Source of the DNA: Fusarium oxysporum f. sp. lycopersici 4287 | Taxonomy: Eukaryota > Ascomycota > Sordariomycetes > Hypocreales > Nectriaceae | Assembly: GCF_000149955.1 (NCBI RefSeq) | Contig: NC_030998.1 | Span: forward strand, 1,066,699-1,130,698 | Length of the DNA stretch: 64,000 nucleotides | Reading direction: 5' to 3' | Shown: positions 9,859 to 22,262 of the stretch, one piece after another | Layout: every line of letters begins with the position of its first letter | Numbering within the stretch: the first letter of the stretch is position 1 | Translations under genes and position numbers: made by a program | Notes under the pieces: generated by a model | What the model saw: the letters and a program-made list of their open reading frames with translations, nothing else | Database searches by the model: none | Told to the model about the DNA's origin: nothing

Positions 9859-11013
9859 TTTGAATGGGAAAGTGCAATAGGCTTATTGGATTGAGCTGAG
9901 AGCTTTTGGACTTTGTTGAGTTGTTGAGTGTCTGTCTTATGATAGTGGTTGATGAGTTATCAACCGACAGAGGAGCGGATTCGACGGTTCTTATAGAAAG
10001 TAACAGGGCAAAGGTAAGAGGAAAAGTGAAGGAGGGACTATTGGGAGGTTGTTTCATATTGATAGAAGAGGTTCTACAGATATGGCGGTGATGGGACCTC
10101 CTCTAGTAAAACTGTCTAGGCTTGATTCTCATTTTGTGTCATTGTGCCGCCCGTGCAGATTGAGACCACGAGCAGTCACAAATAGGGAGCTTTTCTGACC
10201 TTATTCATCATTCAGGACCTTCTTGATACTTTGCTCTATCTTATCCTTCTAGTCTATGGAAACCACAAAGTCTTGTCGTCGGTTCACATAGTTCAAAGCT
10301 TAGAATATCACGGAGTAGTCTCTCGAAAGACGTAACTAAGGTGATGTGTAGGAAATATGCTTCTCAAATGTCTAGATCACATATGTTTTAGCTACCAGAA
10401 ACTTGTCTTAAGTCATACCACTAGAAGCCCTGCATCAAAAGAGACAGCGGGGTCTGTTCTAGTGACACGAAGACATGATTCATACTGTAATCGAACGACT
10501 GATAGCGCAGAAGGGTCTGCAAACAGACTTCACAGCATAGTGAGCGATGCCATGACGGAGTCGGTGTGCTTTTCAAGAACAATGAGAAGTAGGGCACAAA
10601 TATCTGTTACCAGCTTGTGCACTCATAACTCAGTGCATGATTTGGTCAGTATCAAGAATATAGACAGATGTGGCGCGGTCTCGACCATTCTTTGTGATAC
10701 CCTCAGCATATGGACTCAGCTGGAACATCTTGTCGTTGTCTCACACCCTTGTCTGCTCTTACGGAAGCATCCGAGCATCTTCAGAATTGAGCGGGGTCTC
10801 AATACATCATAGGCAGGCGAGAAAGCTTGCATAAGTCTGAATGGTTCATTATTCTAGTATCAGAGACATTGAAAGTACTAACAGTATTCTATGAGTACTA
10901 CATAATCATAACGGTACCTTCATCCAATCCATACCAGTTCAGCTATCCTGCTAAGGGAGTCCCCCAATGAAACATAGAAACAAAGCGCCATGTAACCAAT
11001 GTCTTTGCGTTCT
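9859..11013. other. Intergenic region
   Basis: This is about 1.15 kb between the secreted protein (its promoter side) and the end of the MFS carrier. A 151-codon open frame at 10357-10812 has no domain, no hydrophobic pattern and irregular codon use; I regard it as chance. Confidence 0.5.
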
Positions 11014-12688
11014 CTAGAGAGTGTACCTAAAGTCAGGACGCACATCACCGCTGATCCACTTCTGCTCGTCTGTCATGGCAGCATACTTGGCATCCAATGA
11101 TCCTCTAGCACGACGTCGATTCTCCAATCTAAGTGCAAAGTGCATAAAGATGGAACCTCCCAGAAGAAACAGGATCTGGTAGGCCAGGACCGTGCCGTGG
11201 CCGGCGAAGTAGCGAGGCCTTTGGGTCTCACGGTAGATGTTGGACGAGACGACACCATTGAGGTTACCCCAGCCGACGACCATACCGAGAACAATGGCAC
11301 GCTTCAATGAACCTTCGATGTTGTTGTTGACCCATGACACGGTGTTTGAGACGGTGGGATAGATACCTGTTCTCGATTAGTAAATGCCTCAAGAAGCCAG
11401 TGTTGTATACTTACCCATTGCACCGAGGAACACAGCGCCGTATTGGACGTGCGGGTCAGCCGAAGCGATCAGCATGGTGAATCCAATGATACCGACACAG
11501 ACAGTGGCAATATTACAATAGCCACGCCATTTGGTTCGGTCTGCTAGGAATCCGACGAAGACAGTAGCGGCTGCAGCGCAAGCATATGGAGGAACCGATA
11601 GGAGTTGCGCCTTGGTGCCTACATGTCCCATACTTCGGAGAATGGTTGGCAGGAAGAGAGAGAAGGCATACAGGGGCATCAGCGAGCCCATATAGATAAC
11701 CATGTAGCCATATGTCTTCCAGTCCTTCATGGCAGCCCAGATATGACGCTTGTCGAAGTCTTCGGCGGTCCTTCCTTGACGATCGAGGATGAGGCGGCGT
11801 TGAACACGGACACGGTCTTCTGGGGAGAGGAACCGAGCGGTGTCGGGCCAGTCAAAGACCATCCACCAACAGAAGGCACCGACAGCGACAGTTGCGAGAC
11901 CTTCAAGGATGAAGATCCACGCCCAGCCAGGTCTACCGCCAATGCCGTCCATCTTAGCGATAGCTGCAGCGAGGAGACCACCGAAAGAGCCTGCCAGAGC
12001 AGCAGCAGAGAAGAAAATGGCGGCGCGTGCACCAATCTCAGATGACTTGTACCAGCAACCGAGATAATAGTTGACACCAGGATAAAGGCCAGCCTCCGCG
12101 ACACCGAGGAAGAAGCGAGCTGCCAGTAGACCTGGGTAGTTGTGACAGACACCCATGAGAGTCATGACGGCACCCCACGCGATGATGATGCCCGTGAAGA
12201 AGATGCGGGGTGTCAAGCGCTTGAGGAGACCATTGGTAATTGGCTCGAAGAGGGCATAACTGACGAAGAAGATGGTGAGAGCGACATTGTAATCTCCTGG
12301 CCCCATATCCAAGTCGTCTTCCATGCCTGCGAGACGAGCATTGCCAATATTGGTTCGATCCAGGAACGAGAGGAGGTAAAGCAGCGATAGCCAGGGGATA
12401 AGCCAGAGGTCGACCTTCCAGACCAACTTCCTGTCCTGGATCATTGTCAGCATCATTCATTACGATGGGATACGGATTATATGTTGAACGACTTACAATC
12501 TCGCGTCGTTCCTCTTCACTCTTGCCCTCATCAGGGTCAGGGAGGGCAGCTAAGAGTGCATTTCGCTCAGCATCAACAGAAGCCCCGCCCCCGACATTGG
12601 ACAGCGTCGTCGACGCGACATTCTCGACATCAACAGCTGTAGGCTTCTCTTGCTCACTCGGCGGTGTCGCCGTGGTATCAGTAGTCAT
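11014..12688 (-). CDS. MFS transporter, Dal5/allantoate-permease (ACS) type
   Basis: Exons 12688..12497, 12435..11415 and 11366..11014 join in frame to give 521 residues. An acidic cytosolic tail of about 65 residues is followed by KLVWKVDLWLIPWLSLLYLL and LDRTNIGNARLAGME, the signature start of the anion:cation symporter branch that includes yeast Dal5 and the nicotinate and pantothenate carriers. Later blocks such as RFFLGVAEAGLYPGVNYYL and GIYPTVS fit the same group; twelve helices are expected. Members carry allantoate, ureidosuccinate, dipeptides or vitamins, so the substrate is uncertain. Both introns are of normal size (61 and 48 nt). Plasma-membrane location is inferred. Confidence 0.9.
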
Positions 12689-15421
12689 GGTGCAAGAACA
12701 GTAGCTTATAACACAAGTCTAGAATAGCGAAACAGTCTCTACGCTCCGCGGAGATGACAGCTTGCTACTGCCTTTACTAGCAGAACAAGAGAAGAAAACA
12801 AGTCTGAGGGGGAAGAAGCAAGGGCTTTTGTTACCACGTAAACAACTCTTCCATTCAACCCGCCTCGTACGTCAACGCCCGCAAGCCCCCCCAAACCCCA
12901 AAGCTAGCCCATGCGATGCGGGGGAGGAAATGAACCAAAGCTCACGATCTGCGATGACTCTAAGCGTTTACGGGAAGGTCGACGCATGGACGTGGAGAAG
13001 AAGAGACCAAGCTTTATTGCCCAGCATTGGCTTTAATTGGACGACAAGGGTGAAATGCCGATCTGTAAGTTGGGTTATTGTGTCTCGTAAACAGGGAAAA
13101 ACACCCCGAGTCAGCATTGCTATGGGAGGTAGGGGCCAGGGAGTCTTTGCCCCGAGTGCAACCCAATTTGTAGGTCGAGGATCAGCCTGAATGGCTGTGG
13201 TGTCCCGAATCTGACATGAAAAGAGCCGATCCTCACTTTGCAGCGTTTGATGGCGTCCAATATTTGATCCCATCCCAAAGCCTCGGCTCCCCTGTGCGAC
13301 GTTGCTGCAGCCACCGACCTCCACGAGGTTTGTTGATCACGAAAATGGAATCATCATAGGGAGTAAAAACACTTTCCAGTACCGAAGCTTCGGAGCTCTG
13401 CTGAGTGACGAACACTGACCCCTCCAGTGCCTCCCCTCAAAGCATCGTGAATGGACTTGTCATCGGAGGTGGCAGCGCAAATCTGACTAGTGCTGATCTC
13501 GTAGTCCCGGGAGTCACTACTAAAAACAGAAGCGTAATTGAGCAGGTGATTAGTGATTATCCCATTCCCCCATTTTCTTGGCTGACACAATGCAACACCA
13601 ACACTCCAAGTTTTTTGGGGATTCAGAACTGGACTGTTCCTTGTTGGTTCTGGCGTTTTCTGAGTTCTGATGGATTCTGTACCCGGGAGAGGGGTAAGCT
13701 TGATGGCTAAGCTTAAAAGGACCAGCGTCCACTACGTAGCAGTCTTGCTGAGTTTGGGCTGACAAAACATGCAGCGTCATCCACGTGGCAAAACCTTGAG
13801 AGTGGTGGTTGCGTCGTGGTATTTGGTACAGTCTGGCATCATCACTGTACCATACTCTTATCAATATGCAGCGTAGATTTACATCAATATTGTCCCAGTT
13901 AGTATCGAGTGCGTGAATATTTGCAATAACGACTTAAGGTGTAGATCAGAGCTACTGAACAGGCCTAATTTAGGTTTGTGCTCACTGTAATCTTCCCCAC
14001 TTCCAACCAAACTCGTTAATTGGTGGCCATATCACAACCCCGAGTGAGCGCTGCATACCGCCTTCATCTGCCGCACCTCCAAGGTTACATAGTCAAAATC
14101 GTTGTTGCGTCCCCTCACACGGAATCAAAGCATGGCCGCTGGGATTATTCACTACTCGGAATTACGGCAAAAAGGAATGCAACACCCAAAACACCCACTG
14201 GTTTATTCTATTGCTGATTGGGAAACCGCCGTTTTACTGTGCCACCGGACATCTTACGCTGCGAGACCCGATGCCATATAAGGATTTATCAATTCTGATA
14301 CGCCAAGATGCGCCAAGAAAGTGTCAATCGCATCTCTTCCGCAGCATCCGATGCGTGGCTCAGATCTTGAATGTCTGTGCCCTACCTTTGTTGCATTCCT
14401 TATGTCCGATGGTGGATGGGATATCTTGAATCGAATACATGATACCATACACCCTCTGATTTAGAGAATGCTTATCATCTATTGGTAAACATCAAGACAT
14501 GTCGCAAGACACAAAGAACACTGACAGATGAGTCTCGATCGACCTAGACGCGTAATGCAACCTGAAGTGTCGTATCGTGTAGTTGAACAAGATTCACCAC
14601 GTGGATTCTAGAATTCTCGGCGCCAAGGTAGCGAAACGGTGATGCCAAGCGCCAAGCTGCGTCAATTACACATCTGTCGGCAGTTGCGTACGTTTTCTCG
14701 GCGGCTTGGTAAGACCAGAGAAAATATTGGAAATGAGAAGAATGGGTTATAGAACATGATTAACAGGTCAGGCTGCTGGCGGAAGGTTATAGATGACCCC
14801 GCTGGCCGACGCCTGGAAAGGCTCGCTTGAGTAGTCAGCCATCAAGCTCTCATCATATTGCGACAAAAGTTGAATCAGAGATTCCTGAAATCTTACATAC
14901 ATTATTTGTGTATACGAATCCGAAACAAATATCTCGCGGATTCATAGACCATCAGGCTGGAGACGTGACAGCCTCTCGATTTTGGCACCTATGAACGCCT
15001 GCAGACGGCGCGCCTCAACAAGATATCTATTCTTCAACTATGGTGAGAATATTCAATGTACGTAAAGAACACAAAACTACTGTCTGATGTTCTGGCTTGA
15101 AACACGTAACAAGTTGATCTTGATGGTTCATGAGTTCTATGTGGACTTCCGGGGGGAAGGGATTATAGCAATGATTAAGCATCATACAAGGGTAGAAGCA
15201 TCTGAATCTTTGTCTCCATTTCTTTTGGTTTACTATCACCTCCTATCCTCTTGTGACTGTGCCCATATAACTCCGCTCAATCAAACCCCAAACCGGCACC
15301 AGCCAAAACACCTTAGAATGCTGTGCAAGTACTATAATTATCATAACCATGAGATCATAACGTTCATAAATGATTGACTTGAAATGAAGTCCTTGGCTTT
15401 CTAAACCTTCCCTGACACAGT
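12689..15421. other. Long intergenic region (2.7 kb)
   Basis: This gap lies between the promoter side of the MFS gene and the 3' end of the M28 peptidase. Open frames here (for example 12762-13190 on plus, 13550-13864 on minus) show no domain, signal peptide or helix pattern. No tRNA, satellite or transposon ends were seen. It may simply be a large promoter for the MFS carrier plus a long 3' flank. Confidence 0.45.
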
Positions 15422-17728
15422 TTATGTCTTCAAGATGTTCGCAGCAACAACAATACCACGGGCAGTCTTCTTGACCCATTCCTGAGCCACGGAGAAGTCA
15501 CCGTCCTCAGCATACTGAACGCCTTCAGTGATACCAGGGAAGGTAACAGCAGCGTAGCCAGTGTCAAGACCAGGGGCATTAACGACGTGCTTGTAGAAGT
15601 CACGGTCAGGCAGACCACCTTGAGAAATGAAACCTCGCTGGAAGTCGCGGTACTTATGATTGACAACCTTCTTGAGGACGTCATCATCGCGCTCACGGGC
15701 AAGATTCTCAAGAGCCTTGACCTCATCGGCACTCTTCTTGAAGTGCTCGATGGCTTCGTCAAGCTCGCTGAGATCAAGATCGGCATCCTTGCTCTCGGCA
15801 TACTCAGAGAGATCCTCGTAGTATGCTCGAAGCTCCTTGGCGTAGTTCTGAGTGTCAAAGGGAAGGATGTCATCAGTGGCCAGGTGGTAAGCTAGCAGCG
15901 ACAGGTACTGGCCTTGGGCGGTATGAACATGGAATCCCGGGTCACCAAAGGTCGACATCCAGTGATAGGTATCGTAGTTGGAGTGATAGTGCCAGATAGG
16001 ATCACCGGCACCTCCACTGCTTCCAGTATCAAGAGAGCTGATACCGCGGTGGAAGAAAGCAGTGTAGTCAGAGCCAGAGCCGAGGATCTCGATGTCACCC
16101 TCGCTGGCAGCATGCCAAGCGTCATAGAGGGACTGATTGAAGCCACCAAAGTTGGGATCAACGATCTTCTTGAGAACCTCGGTAGCAAAGGTATGAAGCT
16201 CAGGTGAAGCACCGAGATTAGGTCGAGGGCCGCTAACAGCAACATCGATGTTCAGATATGAAACAGCCGTATCAGTGAGCCAGTTGACGTGCTCCTCAAC
16301 CCACTCAGTAGAGCCAATGATGCCCCATTCTTCAGCATCCCAAGATGCGAGAACAATGTTTCGCTTGGGCTTCCAGCCTGAATCAGTGAGCTTCTTGAAT
16401 GCGCGAGCAAGCTCAATGAGGATCGAAGAACCAGAGTTGGGATCTCCGTTACCGCCCTAATCAGTCAGTGATGAACTTTGTGAGTATCTGCTCGCGATTT
16501 TACTTACGACCATCCATGTATCTCTATGGTTTCCAATGATGATAGTTTCGTCGGCATTGGTTCCGTTGATAACACCAATGACATTGTGTACCGGCTCGAT
16601 AGAATCACGAGAGACGGTGCTGAGAGCGAGCTTCACGCCAGGCGCAGGGCCAGAGCTATAGTCGGCATCGAGACCGCCTGTCCAAGCAGTACGATTCACC
16701 TTCTCAGCGGTAACGCCGTGGCCATTGAGAGCCTGCAGCAGAGGCTGAGCGGCCGAGTAAGAAATTGGCAGAGCTGGGATCTTGGCAATAACCTCCGAGA
16801 TGTCAGCTCGAGGCGAGTCCTTCTTGGAGGGGTAGCCAGGAGTTGTAGGGTCGCCGGTACGGGTGGACAGAAATAGTGTTGAGCCCTTTTGGACGGAGCT
16901 GGGATTTCTAGCAGGACCATCTGACATTTACTTAGCATGAGCTTTTCAGAGCAGTCATATGAGAAGTCTTACCAGGATAAGCCTCGTAACCGTTGGCAAC
17001 CGTAATGTTTCCATCGTCGCCAGGGTCGGTAAAGATAATGGCACCAATGGCTCCGTGATCTTGAGCATTCTTTACTTTGAGTCCGCGGAACAGACCACCA
17101 TATTTGATAAGAGCAATCTTGCCCTTAATATCGACACCAAGCTCGACTAGTCGATCGAAATCATCGATTGAGCCTCGGCTAGCGCCAAAAGTCAGCAACA
17201 AACATCCAGGCCATTTGAAAACTTGACTTACCCAGCGTAGACATATTCGGCAGAAGCATTTCCGGTCGGCGAGTAGGCCAACCAGGTCTGCTGTGAAAGC
17301 ACATCCCAGCCTGTAACATCATCTTCTTCAAGCACCTCCTCCTTGGTGTTCACCTCGGTTGTTGTGCCGTTGGGGCCGGTGAAGTAGAGAGATGAACTGA
17401 CTGGGTATCTGAGGAACACATGGTACTCCGCCAGGTGCGCATCAAATCCGCTCTCGGACCAACGATCAGCGGTCCACTGGGCAGCTTCTTTTCCATAGCC
17501 AGCCAGCTTATTCTGGTGACCGTAGTAGTCAGACCACTTGTCAATGGATGAATTGTCAAAGGAATTGACAAGAAGAGTTTCTTGCTCCGTCAAGACTGGA
17601 GGCCAATCGACATTGCGCTTGGTCAGTGGCTGGCGATGTGTATGTCGCTTGCCCAAGACGAGATCACGCTGGCAAGCAGATACGCCAGCAGCGAAAGCTG
17701 CGATTGTCGAGAGCTGTCGGAAATGCAT
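15422..17728 (-). CDS. Secreted/vacuolar M28 metallopeptidase, glutamate carboxypeptidase II-like
   Basis: Four exons (17728..17232, 17178..16973, 16920..16508, 16456..15422) encode 716 residues. MHFRQLSTIAAFAAGVSA is a signal peptide, followed by a basic stretch ending LTKR, a likely Kex2 site. A PA domain spans about residues 150-300. The peptidase domain has the two-zinc ligand set: His366 (GNHRD), Asp377 (DPNSG), Glu414/415 (WDAEEWG), Asp443 (LNIDVA) and His530 (YHSNYD). A TFR-like dimerisation domain ends the protein. This order matches human GCPII/NAALADase relatives, which release C-terminal glutamate or other residues from peptides. Expected role: extracellular or vacuolar peptide breakdown for nitrogen supply. 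Confidence 0.92.
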
Positions 17729-19625
17729 AACGAAGGTTCAATGCCAATTGAACTTCACAACCTTTGCCTGGGAGGGGAAGTAATCGCGGAGCAATGGGAA
17801 GCTTCGGATATAAATGCAACTCCCGCAAACATGACCAGCCCCATTCTGCAGTGTCATGTTACCTTACAATGGTACCATTGCATAGACAACACTTAGGTCC
17901 TTGGTATTCCCAACAAACAGGATCCCATCTCGAGCCAAGCTCGTCTTTGATTTGCCAAAGCTCTTATCATGATGGATGAACTTCCTTTCCCAGTCGGTAA
18001 GCTTACGATCCTGAGCTCGGGATAGCTCTCGCGAATGTCGTCATGCCTTGCGGTTGTAACCCTCTTGGGAAGCTCCCCAGAGTCGGCCAATGGCTGAGCT
18101 GGCTTGGCTACTTGGCTTTGCTGCGGGGAGGGATCGGCGTGTTTATTCACCTGCCTGATGGGGTTTGATGGGTAGAGGTTCTTGCGTAACGACTCTCTTG
18201 GACTTGGGATAATAAGCTTGACTTTTGGGTAATCAAGCTTAACGTTTCCCCGCTCCTACAGGGAATCGACTACCCGAGTCATTGACGGACTGATGTCGGC
18301 AACATCATGGTCTTTTTCATCAGTTATCGCGTGCTCATGCAGTACATGTCACTGGGAAACCTGGAACAGAAAATGGAACGCGCGACACGTTTTTGTGTTG
18401 CGCTGGAAATGTGCGACCAGTAGAAGCCTGGACGATTGTCATAGCTCACGATGGAGGTTGGACATGTAGTCCTCAAATGCGGGCAGTTGTGGATCAATTG
18501 AGCACACTAGGGAGTAGCTTACGATTGAGTTCATCTGAATACAGTTGACAGCAGAGGTGGCGTAGCGGAGACCTCGTTCTAAGTACAGTAGAAGCTCTAG
18601 AAAAGTTCCTGCTGTCTGATTGTGAGAAAAGATGCGCTAGCATTCACAGCATTCTTTATGAGAGTGCACATAAAGTCAGAGGCAATCAAGAAAGTCAGTT
18701 AACCGAGATATGAACTGCCAAGGTAATATTGGGGGGACATCACTATCGGATAACAATTTCGTCATGGCAAAGTGAGCCAGCACGATCGGGGAATATCAGT
18801 CAATGGCAGCACCGATTTGAAGCTAAAACGAGGAAGAAGACTAGAGGCTGAACTTATAGATAATTGAATGCTTCCACTCGAAGAATTCAACTCCTTAACT
18901 GGCAATTACATAGATCAGGGCTCCTTTTGCAAGGCAGATTCGATCCTGGCCCATGCAAGGGCTGCGCCTCAGCGACAACACACCATAACCAGCAATCGCT
19001 TCAGAATTGTTCGTAAAAAGCCCAGGAGGACTCTTGTGAAACAGATAAAATGGAAGAAAGAAAAGAGAGAAGCGAAAACATGCTATTTATAGCTCACAAG
19101 CCTCTGTTGGCCTGCTGAAGCTGTTCCTATTGGCTCGAATTCCTGCAGAGGGTACTCATGCAGAAAACTGTTGGTCCTGAACCAACACCGTTTCTCGATA
19201 CCAACCAAACAGCCCCAAAATTGCAACCTTGGGGACAAATTACTCCGGCTACAAAACTCTGGTTTTAATGGTTTAAAGTTGAAGGCCGAGACGATCATGG
19301 AGTCTGTGCTGCAGAAATACTTAGAACTATTTATTTCGGTGACTCTTTTTGTCATGAGGTTTGGAGGCCAATTTCAGAGGCCTAGGTGTTTCTGGAGAGC
19401 GCTTAATGTTTATATACTTTTCTCTTCAGGTTTCGAGTTGGCTGGGGTGTTCAGCTGAGGCAGACTTGACCATAAAATCAGGCAGAGGCCTCCCCTCACG
19501 GAAATGCATTTCTATTCCTTTAGTGTCTTGACTTATCATCAGTTTTTGCGTATACATCCGGATCCAACTCCAAGCAGAATCATACTTATCCGACTGACAT
19601 TATTTTTCAACATTCACTATCAACC
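17729..19625. other. Long intergenic region (1.9 kb)
   Basis: This is the divergent region between the M28 peptidase and the orphan gene at 19626. It has scattered GATA-type sites (CTTATC near 17965, GATAAT at 18209) and a short inverted repeat, AAGCTTGA at 18214-18221 against TCAAGCTT at 18233-18240. No convincing gene; the small open frames at 18868 and 19171 have no support. Confidence 0.45.
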
Positions 19626-21251
19626 ATGAGTAAGGAGAAGATCGGGAATATTCCAAAAATAACCCCTCTCCAAATCGCATTAGGTTATCCGCGGTCCAAT
19701 CCCTCCAGCCGATTCTTCGTGCAGGCTTATAAGAAATTTATTGAGGGGTATAAGACCAGTGATGGAGTGCCCGGGGCTTCCCTGATTAAGTGGACCGATG
19801 CAAGACAGAGAGTTGACCTCGAGTATATGGCGAAGACATTTGCAGTCATAGAAGGCCGAGGACAGCAATATTGGCCAGCGAGCGAGAGCTCTTCTTCTGG
19901 GGACTCACTGATCTGGGGACAGGATGATGAAAAGTAGGACCCCCAAGCAGTTGCAAGAATATGTTACTGACCAAGTGTTAGAATCGTCAAGCTGCTTGCC
20001 CAACTCTTTTTTTCGCCATAACCAGCAAGAACATCAAAAAGGTCTTAACTCACCATCCAAGAAGAAACAAGTAGCACGTAACGAGAGGCAGAGATCTCAG
20101 ACACTTGGACAAAGGTATTGCCAGCTTTCAAACTTTATACGCTAGCTAACATGTTTTCTGTCAGTAATGTAATGTCACCTTCAGTTCCAAGCGAGGAAAT
20201 GGACACAGACCCATGGAACGAAGACGATTCAGATAATGATCCCACCCTTCCAGATCTAGACACCCTTCTTCTACGCCCTAGGGGACCAGATAATCAGGTA
20301 GGTAGTTTTCTCGGTGTTATCGCTCTACCCGTCCACAGACATGATGCATAAAGGGTTATCAACTGACTGTACCAGACTTTATCGGCAGGCAATATGACCA
20401 ACATCACACCGCCTCCTCAAAACTCCACAGCGGCGATAAATCCTCCGAGCGACACTGCGGTCTCTTCTGAACCAACTGCCCCTGGCGCTCAGATGACCGA
20501 ACGTCCAGAGACCACCGCCGCTATAGACGGTATTACTGAGAAATACACATCATCAGGCCGCAGCTGTCGACCAGTCCAGCGCCTTAATTTTGTCGAAACA
20601 CCAACCTTTGACACGGAGGATGATTCTCAATCATTGTCACCACCTCCAAGTCGACAAAGCGACCCAGGATCCCGTCTCAGTCCAGAGCTTGGAACAGAGA
20701 CCCCTGGAGCTTCTAATGTCGGCACCTCACAGAATCCTCGCGCAACTTCAGAGCCAATGTTCTTTGATAAGACCCAGCTGGCTACTGAAGACATAACCCC
20801 TGTACAAGAGGCAAATCAAGCGACTAGAGCTATGCCTCCACCTCCTCTCCCTCAGGCCACATATCAGACACCAGAGGCTACCACTAGAAGGCCAAGATAC
20901 GGCATCAAATACAGTGTCGAAAAGTCACCTGGAAACCTCACGCTATGGGATCATCACGGCACATTCGGCCGCATGTCAGTGTCGGAGTTTCAGTTTATAC
21001 ATGGCTTCCACGATATTGACGCTGTTCAATTTATTGTTCAGCGCGAAGGTAGAAGTTGGGATGATAGAGTCCATAAAAACGACGATGTTGCATTTCAGGA
21101 TATGAAGGTTCGCTTTCGAGGCCTAATCAGAAATGATTTGGATGGACTTGGCCCCAATAGCGGTTTTATTCCGTACGATATCTGGATCATGCCAATTAGG
21201 AGTTCCGAAACTGAGGAGAAGTTTGTTCGAGAGCAGACGATTGCGTTGTGA
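19626..21251 (+). CDS. Orphan four-exon gene, function unknown
   Basis: I do not recognise this protein. The best model joins 19626..19822, 19923..20114, 20165..20297 and 20376..21251 for 465 residues. Introns 2 (50 nt, branch GCTAAC) and 3 (78 nt, branch CTGAC) are well supported; intron 1 (100 nt, donor GTATAT) was chosen because it alone restores frame with good signals. The N-terminal part is basic and soluble. The middle is acidic, then Pro/Ser/Thr-rich and disordered (MPPPPLPQATYQ). The last 110 residues look folded, with alternating hydrophobics (IKYSVEKSPGNLTLWDHHG through YDIWIMPI). The ATG has a good context, CAACCATGAG. It could be a lineage-specific nuclear or regulatory protein. 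Confidence 0.55.
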
Positions 21252-21487
21252 TCCGGGCGTTAGTATTGGTCACCGACGCAGTCTCTTCAGAGGATCAGTT
21301 GGGATCAGGAAAACACTCCTTTAGCGAACGATGTTTCTTTTGGTGACTTTTCTATTTCTTAGTATAGTACAGTCCTTCTCTCAGATATTCTCTGCATGAT
21401 GAATTGATACCCCCCTTCCGACGGACCCTGTCATTACGGCCTGCAAAGCAAACAGTATCCTTTTCTAGCGAGTGACCTAGGTCTTTC

Positions 21488-22034
21488 TCAAAGCTCGCCT
21501 TGTTTTACGAACTTACGAATAGCATTGATAGTACCCTCCACGGCCCCCCTGGCCATCTACAACGCCGAGTCAGCTCTATGTTTTCAAAGTTCAGCGCAAA
21601 AGGATCACCTTGAAATACTTCTCGCGCAACTGCTTGGCCTCTTCGCTCTCTGCCTCGACTTGCGGGTGCCACCATTCAAAAGCAAAGGTCAATATCAGAT
21701 TACCGCCTTGGTCAACACTAACGATGTTGAATATTTTGCTCCCATCTGGTTGATAGAAATCGACGCGAGTCGGCGCGAATTCGTAGACTACCTCTTTGAC
21801 AACGATGTCGTTGCTACCTCGCGCTTCTTTGTCAAATGTGACCTGCCGGGTGACCTTTGTGCCTACTTCTGTATCTTCTTCACTGAGGACTTCGCACTCA
21901 AGAATGGGAGCCACAAATTCATGGGCTTTCCGGACTTTGCGCTTGAGGCCATTCCAGACTTGAGCTTCTGACAAGATGGGAGAAGCACCGCTTGGATTGA
22001 TGGGGGCGCTGTAGGCCAGATTTATAGTAACCAT
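21488..22034 (-). CDS. DUF1857 (SRPBCC-like) protein
   Basis: Two exons, 22034..21609 and 21556..21488, encode 164 residues over a 52-nt intron. The start, MVTINLAYSAPINPSGASP, followed by LSEAQVWNGLKRKVRKAHEF and later LTFAFEWWHP, is the pattern of the fungal and bacterial DUF1857 family (AtaL-like), which adopts a helix-grip (START/Bet v 1-type) fold with an internal ligand pocket. Some relatives lie in secondary-metabolite gene clusters; others are housekeeping orphans. An upstream TTG/ATG extension to 22124 is rejected because the family begins at this methionine. Length fits the family exactly. Confidence 0.85.
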
Positions 22035-22262
22035 TCTGAATATTGCCCTGTCAATACTAGTCGGGGAAACACTTTGAAACAGATGGCCAGTGTCTGGCTG
22101 TGACAATTGAGTAAGTGGTCGCAACTTGCTGGAGATAAATCACGCCTCCACTTTGTATCACGATCGTAGGCTTGGGTGACGTAGACTTTGCTTATTAACA
22201 CTTTTTCAACTAACAAATATCATGGTATGCTAAGATAAGCTAAACTATGCTCAATCTTCTAT

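Noticed and set aside
10357..10812. 151-codon plus-strand frame
   Set aside because: No domain, signal peptide or helix pattern, and irregular codon use; probably chance.
12762..13190. 142-codon plus-strand frame upstream of the MFS gene
   Set aside because: It is rich in Arg/Gln/Lys without structure and lies in the MFS promoter; no support.
18214..18240. Inverted repeat AAGCTTGA ... TCAAGCTT
   Set aside because: Eight-base arms with an 11-base loop in non-coding DNA; easily due to chance and with no associated gene.
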